DNA from: Apostichopus californicus
Lineage: Eukaryota > Echinodermata > Holothuroidea > Aspidochirotida > Stichopodidae
Length of the DNA: 20,134 nucleotides
Assembly: GCA_020650975.1 (NCBI GenBank)
Contig: JAIPMN010019458.1
Span: 1-20,134, forward strand
Direction: 5' to 3'
Part shown: piece by piece, positions 10,801 through 19,799 of the stretch
Layout of the letters: every line of letters starts with the position of its first letter
Position numbering within the stretch: position 1 is the stretch's first letter
The notes under the pieces: generated by a model
Told to the model about the DNA's origin: nothing
The model's input: only the letters and a program-made list of their open reading frames with translations
Database searches by the model: none
Position numbers and translations under genes: made by a program

Positions 10801-13800
10801 GTGTATGATAATCATTTCCTCCATTGAAACTTTTCTTAAAGCATTCTTTAATTTCCGTTTTGAGTACAAAGATATAGAGAAAATATTTTTATGAAAAGTC
10901 TAACCTGTTATTCCATCGACAACACCAAGAGTTGTTATAGAATAATTCCCCCATTCATCGGCAATGCGAAAGTTGTCGTATGTCAAGGAATATGACTGGC
11001 CTGCAGAATTCTCTAGCTCGATGCGCAGCTGGTACCTCTTTTGGTTGAGAAAGTGAGCTAACTTTTCATTACCTATCAGAAATTCACTGCCTACGAAACC
11101 AATTCCGTTTTTGTATTCGTCCCAGGTTCGATTAAAACCGATGGATCCATCAACACGTCGTTGTATGACCTGAAGAATTCAAAAGATAGGTAGACAACTA
11201 ACGGATAAATTACATTATCTTATGAACTAAACCTTATAGCCAAAATTTGCGGCTCACATCAAGAAATACGAATAGGATAGAACACATTTGTGATATTGCG
11301 TTGTATGTTATCTTTATACATATTAAGAACACTATCATAGGTGTGCACAGAAAACAAGTTTTCTAATCGTACTAAAATTCAATGTAATTACACTGAGTAG
11401 TTTCGTTTCGATATTAGGCTTCAAATAAACCTACCTCGTACAAGGTATATCATCCGACACAGTGTAAAACTAAAATGGACTGAAAATGCCAATGTGTCCT
11501 ATAAAGTGTGTCTCGGAGAGTAACGTCTGTGATTGTAAGTGTTCACGTCTTAAAATATATTACTTACTGTCCAACCTCCAGATGTAGTGTTGTGATCACA
11601 ATATGTCTGAAATGGTTCCGGATACTGGTCAGGTTTAATCAGGTATACACCGGATTTGGCGTTGGTAGAAGAGCATTGGTTAAGTACTTCATGACAATCC
11701 CTTGGATACTCCGGAGTTTGGAATATAAAATACTGCAAGTCTAGCACCACAGTAATGTAAAGAAGAAGATAAGAACAAGTCGTAAAATTATTTTCAATTA
11801 TTTCAAGGGAAATATGATATATGGCTACATTGCAATAGTATTGTTTAAATTACACAGTGATAACTACCATGAACATTAGGAAAAGGTATTCAATCATTTT
11901 CGGCTAATATCCATGGAGGCTAATTTAGCAAGTATATTTTATTTGAAATGAAAATCTAACGCAAAGACCTACCGTGACTCTGTGGCGGCATGGCCACAGA
12001 AGCAAAGATGCTTAGTAATAGCTTTCCTCGACATGAGGGTTTGGCCCTATTTTCACCTTACAACAATGTAACGTTCGACAGCACTGACCTGATATTTGAA
12101 AGTGCCAAGTTATTGAACGAGCCTACAGTATACAAGGTATAAAAAAGTGTGTGCTAAAACTACTTCAATACACAGTACAAGGAAATTTTTGAGATTTGTA
12201 AGTCATTATTTATCTAACAAATTGAAATAGGAGAAAGTGCGACATATGAAGTACATCTAGATGGTTTCTTTCTAAATTAGACTTTTTCCGAACAATTATT
12301 TAGATAACAAATTTATGTTAATTGGTTAGTTCTCGGTAGTTTATATTAATCGTTACCCCTACATAACGAAAACTTACTTGAATCGTTGGCTCTTGTGCTC
12401 GACGATATCTGAAGTGACAAAAAGTTAAAGGCAATGTACGATTAAGTAAAGTACATTATGAAGAAACAATATCGAGTTAAGTAGGTTGTACGAAGGTCAA
12501 TGTATCCCAAATACAGGACATACGCCAATGTATTACACCTTCACCTTAACAGATCCTATCATTTTAAATTTAAATATACAAAGCAGAATTTTATAGCTCA
12601 TTAAAATAAAATCGGATTTCTCTTTTGATTTAAATAAATAAACTATTTCCAACTAGTATGATTAAAGAAAAAGGTGATAAGAACGAAAAGAAAATTTCAC
12701 ATTTCAAATTCTAAGCAGTAATATCATGTTTAGCAATCTTAATATTGTTATAACATTGATTTTACTGCTTATAAACATAACTAAGATTAAAAGCAGGTTT
12801 TATGGAATAACTTTAATTGTTTACAAATATGATTATATGTTGTTTGCATGTCTTCTAATACTTCTTATTCTCATTACTATAAATTGAACAATCATTGGCC
12901 CACGATACACTAACTTAATTAAAGGAGCATAACTACGATAAGCAGATGAAAGTTATAATTCCCTGTGCTTTATGCTAATCGAAATGTGAATGACATATTA
13001 TCTGAAAAGCGAAAAGAAACCTACAACATATTATTGAAAGAAAAGTAACAGTACAAACATCAGCGTTATCCATGGATTAAAAACAAATTGAAACCTTACC
13101 CACGTTCTTAAAAAAAAACATGTATCCGACTGTTCATTTTCCCGCATAACATTTTTTTTTGCAGTAATGAATTTTGTTCTTTGCAGGTGTGTTGTGAATT
13201 ATAAATATAAAAAATAGTTGATATAATATGCGTTTATCAATATAAAAGAACTTCGATGACCGCCAAAGTTGTTTGGCACGCTCCCAAGTGGCATATTATT
13301 GAACAAAAGCGGTAATTTTCACCTTTTTACCTTTCCACATACTAAGAACATCTCTTAAAAATGTAAAGATTTATGACGTTTTGCAATGTGTTCGTTTCCC
13401 TCAAACGCTTCTGTAACGTATTACCAACAATGAAAAGGTCTCTATTATGTAGAAACATGCAATTCAAGAATTCAACATTTTCTGTTTGGAAACTTAAATA
13501 AAAAAAATAAAATTATTGCAGAAATCTCGAACGATGTGCAAACGTATTCTCGTTACAATGTTCATCAAATTGTATTCTTTTTCACAATGAGACACTTTAT
13601 TCTGTCCTCCCTGAAAATAAATGACGAAAATCCATGATCCGTAAACTTTGATTTCCTAGTGGTGTTCGTATAGTAAGCTAAGTGCAATGATCTATAGCGG
13701 GAAACTGGATATATTTTGCTAAGGTACACTGGGAAAACGTGCAATTTACCCACAGAAGCTTGAAATTGCTAAGTTTTGAAAATATGTCTAAAAAACACAA

Positions 13801-16800
13801 ATGCATACATATTAAAAATGCATCCGTTGTGAAGAAGAGTATTGTTTCTTTCGATACGTACAAGCCACTTGATTGACTTTTACAAGCATCAACAACACAA
13901 TAGATCTTTTTTTTGTCTTCAACATCACAAAACACGTTTACGTTTTACTCCCCAGCTACTGACGCTAATTGTCAACATTCGTTCGCCTGAAAGCTACAAC
14001 TTTATAATTTGTGAGTACGACATTTGTTGTGCACTCCAATAACTTTCTTGCGACAACAACTTTTTGCTTTATCATAGAAAATATGTCGATCTTTTTAGAA
14101 ATATTGTACTCAGAACGTATGCAATAATTAAGGCATTCAATGTGCAAACATTATGCAGAGTTATCTGTAACCTACGAAAACATGGTTAAAGTCATAATTT
14201 ATATTTGCATAATTAAAAAAGAACAAGTTTAAGATCGGAGGAAAAATATTTAGCCTAACACTTGGTGGAAACTTTATTTCCCTCCTGATTATAGTTCTTC
14301 AACTTATCTAAACTAAATTACCTAAACTAAGAAAAGGATGAAATCTTTACAACATATGTGATGGAACGATTGCAAACTTCTTACAAGAAAAAGCTAAAAA
14401 TGACGATTCACGCTCAATCAAATAATCCCATGTATAGCAAAAGACAAGTTAGCGTATCCATAACGAAAACTTTTTGATTACCCTTTGTGCACATCAGCAA
14501 AAACGGATACTCTTTCGGCAAAATTTACGTTTAACGTATACATTCAAGATAGATAACCATTCGTAAACGCCTCAATACATCTCCAGAACCCTAAAATAGC
14601 TCCCATGCAAACACATACTTGTTCATAACAAAACGTGTATGAATACTTATTTTGACCTTTGTGTGGCGTAATTTTCTGAAGCATCCTAAATCAAGGATAA
14701 CATATGATATCATAACTTCACATATTTTCCATTTTTCTCTTGATATGAAGGAAGTGACATTTGACGCCTGTGCGCATAGCCGTATATGAAGGAAAGTTAG
14801 ATATTTCGTTGAAGGAGGAAATAAATCAGATATATTTCATAAATGCCCGATCCGTCCAATTAAGTAAGACTTCACATTTCACATTTCATATTAGTATTAG
14901 TTAGTATTTTAATTGTGCATAGATGCAGGACAGCTCTTTCAATGCTCACGTGGTTGTACATGTGCTGTGGTATCCGATTATTCGTTAATTAAGTATGTTG
15001 GTAGAAAGAATCTGATGATATACCAGTCGTGCAAAATTCTTCATGAAAAAAATATTTTAATCAAATTAGACATGGTAAAATATAAGTGCCTTTTAACGAT
15101 ATCTGTTAACTTTAAAGCAAATGATGGCAAATTTCTTGCAAAACAATTTATAGGGTTCCTAAAATCTTTATTGATTTTGAACATTCTTGAGAATGAACAT
15201 CATCTTGATTCCATCAAAACAACACGAGTTTGAATAATAGCCGTTATTGTCCACGTGATCACGGTGTTGCACTGTAAAATGTTCAATAGCTTTAAATTAC
15301 AGTCTTTGCAAGGAAGAAACGAGGAAATGATGGCTACAAGTCCGTCTTGTCAACAACGTGGCAAGAAAGCTCTAAATCATAAATTATAACATTTCTACAT
15401 GTTGTTCTTTTGAAAAACAAAATCAGGAACTTTACAACGGAAACACACAGCGAGAAGACATATGCATTTATGTATTGTTTTGTCTGGGATGATACGGTAT
15501 TTAACTGTTCAAAAGACACAGCAAATTTCTTTTAAAACAATTTATATGGTTTCTTTAAATTTATATTTATTTTGACAATTCTTGACAATAAACATCATCT
15601 AGATTCCCTCAAAACAACACAAGTTTGAATAATAGCCGTTATTGTCCACGTGATCACGGTGTTGCACGGTAAAATTTTCAATAGCTTCAAATTACAGTAT
15701 TTGCAAGGTAGAAACGAGGAAATGATGGCTACAAGCCTGTTTTGTCTACCACGTAACAAGATAGCTCTAATCATAATTTATAACATTTCTACATTTTGTT
15801 CTTTCGAAAAACACTATCAGGAACTTTACAACGGAAACACACAGCGAGAAGACATATGCCTTTATCGATTGTTTTGTCTGGGATGATTGAGTAATGTTAA
15901 TAAACAAGTCTGTTTTACTATTCTCCTTTTTCGTGACATTGGTTTGGTACAACTTTCAAAAATAAATTCTTTAAAGAATTATATTTATCATTGTGAGTTA
16001 GAAGACGTTCTTTCGATGCTACAGGCAAAATTTCAAACTAAAAACGTTTCACATTGACTTTTTATCATATTTTATTCTTAATTTCTTATCACTTTTCATA
16101 ACATTTAGGTTATAATTGTCGTACTTTATTTTTATTTTTAAAGCAGCGCTTCGTGCAAACTTATAACAAATATGATGACTATTTGAATATTTATATTTAG
16201 ATGATGATTATTACATTGACATGCGTTAAAAATCATCTATATTGTAAACGCACATGGACGAATCGAATATATTTTTAACAGATGCATGTGTAATTGACCG
16301 CCGGAGGGAAAACAAGACATTGGAGAACAATAAGTGTCACCTTAACCCGGAAAATAGTAAGGGGAACGATTGAAATTTAGGGGTTAATACATCTTAAGAA
16401 GGAATATTAAGATTGATATTGCTTGGTCATGAAAAATAAAGTTTCATGACAAAATACAGATTTATTAAGATAAACATTTTGTACATAAAACTATTGGAGA
16501 AGAATTTTCAGTATTATGCTAGTATGAAATGGTGTTATTTGGCTTTCTAATATCGGTTTCCAAATTACCTCTATAAAATATAAGGTGTTTTGGGGAAGTT
16601 TGGCAAATAATTGTTGATCATTTTAAGATACATTTTATTTCCTTTTGTGTATTTGCATGATGAACTGATGAGTATATATTCGAACGTACTTGCCTGTATT
16701 GAAGAGTGTGTTGCATTAATGCGTTAATTGTGTTATGTTTTACAGATACCTACCCAGCGAGCAAATTTCAAAGTTGTTGTCAGGAATATATTGTCATAAA

Positions 16801-18232
16801 ACTGATTGGACTGCTCTAATGTTGAATTTATCTATTGCTATTTTTGTAGTTTAAAATTGATTGTTAAATATTGCACACATACACTGTTACAATACTGAGG
16901 TTTTCTTAGTTCGTCTTGAAAAAGAAACAAAAAACATTTCAGCTATACTGCGTAAACCTACCAATTTTATGTACTCATAAAAAAACATCAATACTTTATG
17001 TTGACAAATTATTCGTCTGTGTATTAGGCATTATGCTTCTTTCGAACATCACATCCAACAGATTGATCATATCAGTATAACGTTTTAAATATAGCAATTT
17101 GGATATTAAACTTATTCAAAAGTTTAATTATCATTTCCGTATGCATATGTGTTCTTTTGAAAAATCAAAAGCCGAACTTTATGCACTGTATCATACTAGT
17201 TGGGCATTTATTTTTACGGAGAGATAAATTTTGTATTCGGACAATATGAATAGTTTTATGATTTGACGGAACAAATTGTCATCGTGAAGAAATAACTTCG
17301 TTCTTTTTTTGAAATTGTAAGTTGTTTTATACTTTCGCATTTTAAACGTCATGCTATATTTTCTTTGATAAACAAACGATTAGTTCACAAGAAAATCATA
17401 ACGTTATTTTCCTTAGAATAGGTTAATAGATACTTCATCTGATGTAGGGTTTCGAAACCCTTATGCTCTCGCAACAAAAGCGTTTAGGCTTTGCACTCAA
17501 GATGGAGGCGAAACATGTTGTATTTGAAACAGAATTGTGTAAATTTTGGATATATTTAAGTAATAATATTTATACATTTCAATAGTATATATATTTTTTA
17601 TTCTTCCAAGTGTTTCAAAGTTCTCCTCCACACAGATTTGTGTTGATTGTAAATAGTTTAGCCTCTGTAAATGACATGTAAAAGGTAGATGAAAAAGTAT
17701 TTAGTAGATTTTCTTTTTACGTGTTTGTTTTATTCTCAAAAACTCTATGATGTAATTCCTAATTGGGTATTAACAAAATGGGACAGAATGGACCGTACGA
17801 ATAAGGGGGCTATTAGAAGAATATATAATGACAAGATATTAAATGCAATAAAGTAATAAAGAGAGAAATTGCTCGATAACTCACAACATTTGTAAAAAAT
17901 ATCGAAGTTTCAAAAAAGTTACAGTTGAATAGAGCCGATAGCTCAGCAATCGTAATATTCTCTACAAACACTCGTGGTAACAAGTCAGCGCAGGTAGACA
18001 GTTGTTTTATTTTATATGTAGAAAACAAGAACAGGTCTTTTTTTAAGCTGAAGTGAATGAAATACTGACACACTGTCAATCAGTGAAAGAAAATATACAA
18101 GTAAAAAAAAATCATGTAATTTTATTTTAAATTAATTTAATTAATGTTTTAGAGACTTACCCGAAAACCATTGAAGTTTAAAAGCAGCAACACAGCAAAG
18201 ACGAAAATATATTTTCTTCGAAGTTCTGCCAT
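7361..18232 (-). CDS. Secreted fibrinogen-related protein (half FReD - TIL - TILa/EGF - FReD), 8 exons
   Basis: Whole-gene model: join of 18161-18232, 12378-12408, 11568-11740, 10905-11169, 10334-10542, 9658-9957, 9139-9406 and 7361-7842 on the minus strand. Exon lengths sum to 1,800 nt, giving 599 residues plus TGA; every intron is GT-AG and phases match (0,1,0,1,0,0,1). Order: signal peptide 1-24; linker 25-48; first fibrinogen domain, N-terminal half only, 49-181; TIL-like 187-240; TILa/VWC-like about 240-284; EGF-like 284-306; full second fibrinogen domain 314-599 with an 81-residue insert at 478-558. N-glycosylation sequons include NTT, NRT, NYS, NFT and NLT. FREPs are usually secreted lectin-like recognition or clot/adhesion proteins; that role is inferred here, not shown. 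Two separate genes are unlikely, because there is one signal-peptide exon, one terminal exon and continuous phase. The fibrinogen and TIL exons are very sure; the first two exons rest on splice sites and phase. Confidence 0.85.
7562..7648 (-). repeat. Coding imperfect trinucleotide microsatellite (TAT/TGT/GAT codons)
   Basis: On the coding strand almost every codon is NNT (TAT, TGT, GAT, AAT), read as runs such as CCYYYYYDDCNDYYYSNYYH. On the plus strand the same bases are AATAATAAT and AACAACAAT runs. Other frames across the tract, on both strands, are also free of stops and code poly-Ile/Val-like peptides, as expected of a repeat-derived segment. It is the core of the insert in the second fibrinogen domain. 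Confidence 0.9.
7843..9138 (-). other. Seventh intron (1.3 kb), nothing recognised
   Basis: Intron between the two halves of the second fibrinogen domain, at the usual family splice position after GN.G. An open frame at 8014-8211 on the plus strand codes nothing recognisable. The other introns (9407-9657, 9958-10333, 10543-10904, 11170-11567) are 250-400 bp and show no other content. Confidence 0.7.
9139..9406 (-). CDS. FREP coding exon 7: middle of second fibrinogen domain
   Basis: Codes residues 351-439 plus one base. It begins ILQRRTSSSVNFYRNWNEYK, has the GFG and HWIGNDKIYNLT segments (family: WLGN..I..LT) and ends YQLSLGGYNGND, matching the family pattern Y.L.L..Y.GN.GD. Acceptor is TTCTCATTCTAG, donor GTATGT (9138-9133). 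This exon is the partner of exon 4, and both end in phase 1, so the first domain lost a following exon rather than its frame. An NLT sequon is present. Confidence 0.92.
9658..9957 (-). CDS. FREP coding exon 6: TILa/VWC-like and EGF-like segments, then start of second fibrinogen domain
   Basis: Exactly 100 codons, phase 0 to phase 0 (residues 251-350). It opens EGESYINSDC, continuing from GCYVQAEGVV of exon 5; this is the GexY...C pattern of TILa/VWC-like modules. Cysteines at 284, 293, 295 and 306 around RRCYCNEWFEGDGLTC give an EGF-like C.C...GDG..C pattern. The second fibrinogen domain starts at PIDC (Cys 314), with GAYTIYP, FEVYC and GGWT at the exon end. The donor is GTAAGT (9657-9652). 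One exon thus carries the junction between the mucin-type module and the second fibrinogen domain. Confidence 0.9.
10334..10542 (-). CDS. FREP coding exon 5: TIL (trypsin-inhibitor-like) cysteine-rich module
   Basis: Codes residues 182-250. Nine cysteines lie between 187 and 240, in an order like the TIL family: C...C.3.C...C...C.C..(8-9)..C.5.C.C, with the typical segment CLCPENYMILGDRC and closing CIPQEQCGC. TIL modules occur in protease inhibitors and, beside TILa and VWD modules, in mucin-like, zonadhesin and IgGFc-binding proteins. Here, followed by a TILa-like stretch, the second context fits better, so protease inhibition should not be assumed. The acceptor has a clear TTTCAATTTCCCAG and the donor is GTAAGT. 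An NFT sequon lies at its start. Confidence 0.85.
10905..11169 (-). CDS. FREP coding exon 4: middle of first fibrinogen domain (domain stops here)
   Basis: Codes 88 residues (93-180) starting VIQRRVDGSIGFNRTWDEYK, the family pattern V.QRR.DGS..F.R.W..YK.GFG. It continues with FLIGNEKLAHFLNQKRYQLR and ends GNYSITTLGVVDGIT plus G, in phase 1 at a GTTAGA donor (10904-10899), a weaker site than the others. The Ca2+-binding loop, the third and fourth conserved cysteines and the C-terminal segment should follow in the next exon. Instead the next exon is a TIL module, and no P-subdomain coding is seen in the 362-bp intron. The first domain is therefore only about 130 residues, against roughly 215-230 for the family. 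Confidence 0.9.
11568..11740 (-). CDS. FREP coding exon 3: start of first fibrinogen domain
   Basis: Codes residues 36-92. It contains the usual fibrinogen C-terminal domain opening: a Cys after YPRD, the segment KSGVYLIKPDQYPEPFQTYC matching the family pattern SGVY.I.P.....F.VYC, and the closing GGWT at the exon boundary, the usual splice point in this family. The donor is GTAAGT (11567-11562). I chose the acceptor CTAG (11742-11741), preceded by a good pyrimidine tract, because it gives phase 1 as exon 2 needs. A second acceptor, TTGCAG (11735-11733), would start 8 nt further in and break phase with exon 2. An NTT sequon sits just before GGWT. Confidence 0.85.
12378..12408 (-). CDS. FREP coding exon 2: 31-nt mini-exon
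   Basis: A 31-nt exon preceded by acceptor TTGTCACTTCAG and followed by donor GTAAGT (12377-12372). In phase 0 it codes ISSSTRANDS plus one base, which joins AC of the next exon to make an Asn codon. It would supply a Ser/Thr-rich spacer after the signal peptide. Such a short exon has no homology signal of its own; the evidence is two strong splice sites and a phase that bridges exon 1 (phase 0) and exon 3 (phase 1). Confidence 0.6.
15128..15493 (+). repeat. Tandem duplication in intron 1, unit 1
   Basis: Matches 15522-15887 at an offset of about 394-395 bp with small changes. Shared blocks: GTTTGAATAATAGCCG, TTATTGTCCACGTGATCACG, GAAACGAGGAAATGATGGCT, GGAACTTTACAACGGAAACA, CACAGCGAGAAGACATATGC and TTTTGTCTGGGATGAT. 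Both copies keep a 10-bp palindrome CGTGATCACG (15254-15263) overlapping a CACGTG E-box. No coding content. Confidence 0.9.
15522..15887 (+). repeat. Tandem duplication in intron 1, unit 2
   Basis: Second unit; the palindrome is at 15649-15658. A gap of about 28 bp separates the units. Apparent open frames at 15334-15519 and 15767-15952 on the minus strand are the same repeat read twice, not genes. Confidence 0.9.
17446..17461. repeat. 16-bp perfect palindrome
   Basis: AGGGTTTCGAAACCCT reads the same on both strands. It directly follows CTGATGT and precedes, by about 35 bp, the CTCAAGA...GAAACATGT stretch at 17496-17518, which may be a degraded relative of the retroelement-end motif at 2650-2688. 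Confidence 0.8.
18161..18232 (-). CDS. FREP coding exon 1: start codon and signal peptide
   Basis: ATG at 18232-18230 opens 24 codons beginning MAELRRKY, then a hydrophobic run IFVFAVLLLLNF, and ends NGFR at a consensus donor GTAAGT (18160-18155). A short basic n-region followed by a hydrophobic core is the form of an ER signal peptide. The exon ends in phase 0, which fits the next exon. It lies 5.75 kb from exon 2, so the link rests on phase, strand and the need for a signal peptide. No other signal-peptide exon this convincing is seen upstream of the fibrinogen exons. No clear TATA box was found just upstream. Confidence 0.75.
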
Positions 18233-19287
18233 CGATCCAAAATGAAAACGAGTAATTTGCACGAAATAAAGGAGAGACTTGCTGACCTTCTGAGAGTACA
18301 CAGTGACAATGCAATGAAGGTGAAATCGTTACCCGCGGAAAGACCTTCATACGTACGGATATCCATTAAAGCCATGTAATTTAACAGCTGGTCACACAAT
18401 CTATGTTATGCAATCTAGTGTGTCCCATATCGACATCTGTTATATTATGTAAGTGTCATTATTATTGCAGGATAAACATGTGCTATATTTCACTTAGAAG
18501 CTCTTTTATCTCGAATTGTAAGTTAGAATTAAAGAACTCGCAATTCATCCACACGGAAATTAAAAGAATGGTTAATTACATCACACACAATAAATGTCAA
18601 ATTATCTGTATTTTGAACCACTACTGGATTAAATGACTATATTTTCATTGTCTTAAGCTTGCCACATATGTTTACGAGTTAACATAAAATAATAAGTCGA
18701 ATAGAGAAGGTGAATGATAAGAACTAAGAACTGTGTTTCTTCGTCGTTTAAACCTTACTACTGATATGGGACATCATGTATGCAAAGGACCCTCACAACG
18801 TATTAAAATACTTTAACACAAATCGCTTGGAATCGTGACATATCAAGATCAAACAGCACCTTTCGAATATTAAACGAATCACAGGAACAGTAAGTTAGGC
18901 TGGCCTATCATTGAAGAGAGTAATTATATTTTACGATGTGGTTTTCTTTTTATTTACTATAATTTGGTTACAACAACAATAATATTGTTTTTCCACCCGA
19001 TATTCATGGCTTGTACAGTTAGCACTGTTCATGTCCTGTAACATATGTTTAAACATAAAGTAGTAATAATTGATCGATACACGGTTGTTGAACATAAGAG
19101 TAGTTCCTGCGCCAGCTATTTGATACGCGATTCTAAAATGAAGTAATATCTAGTCGTTTTATGCTATAGGTAGGCCTATGGGTATACCGGAACATGGCCT
19201 TTCTTCGTTCTCGGTTTGACGATTTGACGTTATTTAAAGAGAGCTTTGAACTGGAATCAACGGTACAGTACCTACTTAACTTCAGAC
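18233..19287. other. 5' flank of the FREP gene
   Basis: Presumed 5' UTR and promoter region on the minus strand. No convincing TATA box or initiator was found. Short open frames on both strands (18178-18399 minus, 18403-18636 plus, 19133-19327 minus) are not recognisable. Confidence 0.5.
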
Positions 19288-19440
19288 ACATAGCTAGTAC
19301 AGTTGCTACTGGTGCCACCTGTGACACATGTTACTACTATTCATGTCCCACAGCCGTGCATCAGTAATTTATACGTTGTGTTCGTAACACGGTAACATGT
19401 GATACAGGTGGCACCAGTAGTTAATGTGCTAGTTATATGT
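19288..19440. repeat. Inverted repeat, ~47-bp arms around a 57-bp loop
   Basis: Left arm 19288-19334 and right arm 19392-19440 are near reverse complements. The core CTACTGGTGCCACCTGT is exact in both, and CTAGT/ACTAG, ACATGTTAC/GTAACATGT are also kept. It could be a foldback or MITE-type element or a hairpin. It lies about 1.06 kb upstream of the FREP start codon. I see no clear target-site duplication. Confidence 0.85.
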
Positions 19441-19799
19441 ATCGGATGGTTTTCCACATATCAGTCCATTATTTGTTACAATATCACTCATGCAGTAAAC
19501 TGTTCAAATGATACGAATCACTTTACATGATTATGACCAGGGACTACCCATTCCATACGCAATTTGAATAAACACCTTGATATATATTATGATTTCAAAG
19601 TACCTTAACTGCTTTAACTTTACACAATCATTTACAAGGTAATGCCTTCTATTTTCCTTGCTTGTATGTACAAGCTACTATATGCTAAACAACGTGGCTG
19701 GCAACTTACGATACTTAACGGAATCTTATGGACGTATAAACCGTATGATATTCCGTGATTGAGCCACGTAGCACTGTTCCACGTGTTCGATATGATGAC
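19441..19799. other. No gene recognised; weak imperfect stem
   Basis: Contains short complementary pieces ACGTGGCT (19692-19699) with AGCCACGT (19762-19769) and ACGGAAT (19718-19724) with ATTCCGT (19750-19756). The spacing is unequal, so any hairpin would be poor. Confidence 0.4.

Larger units (their letters stand above)
12409..18160 (-). other. Large first intron (5.75 kb)
   Basis: Bounded by the GTAAGT donor of exon 1 and the CTTCAG acceptor of exon 2. It holds a tandem duplication (15128-15887) and a possible degraded retroelement motif (17446-17518). The rest is A+T-rich with only short unconvincing open frames on both strands (for example 13678-13935 minus and 14913-15233 plus). I found no further fibrinogen or TIL exon in it. 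Confidence 0.6.

Noticed and set aside
7361..11740. Two adjacent FREP genes instead of one
   Set aside because: Only one terminal fibrinogen exon and one signal-peptide exon exist, and phases run through from exon 1 to exon 8; a second gene would lack both an end and a start.
13678..14147. Overlapping open frames on both strands in intron 1
   Set aside because: Short, opposed, without motifs or splice context; they look like chance.
14913..15233. 106-codon plus-strand open frame, the longest on that strand outside the gene
   Set aside because: No recognisable motif, lies in intron 1 and runs into the tandem duplication; its length is unremarkable for this amount of sequence.
19692..19769. 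Imperfect stem with ACGTGGCT/AGCCACGT ends
   Set aside because: Unequal spacing between inner and outer pairs (18 against 5 bases) makes a stable fold or tRNA-like structure unlikely.
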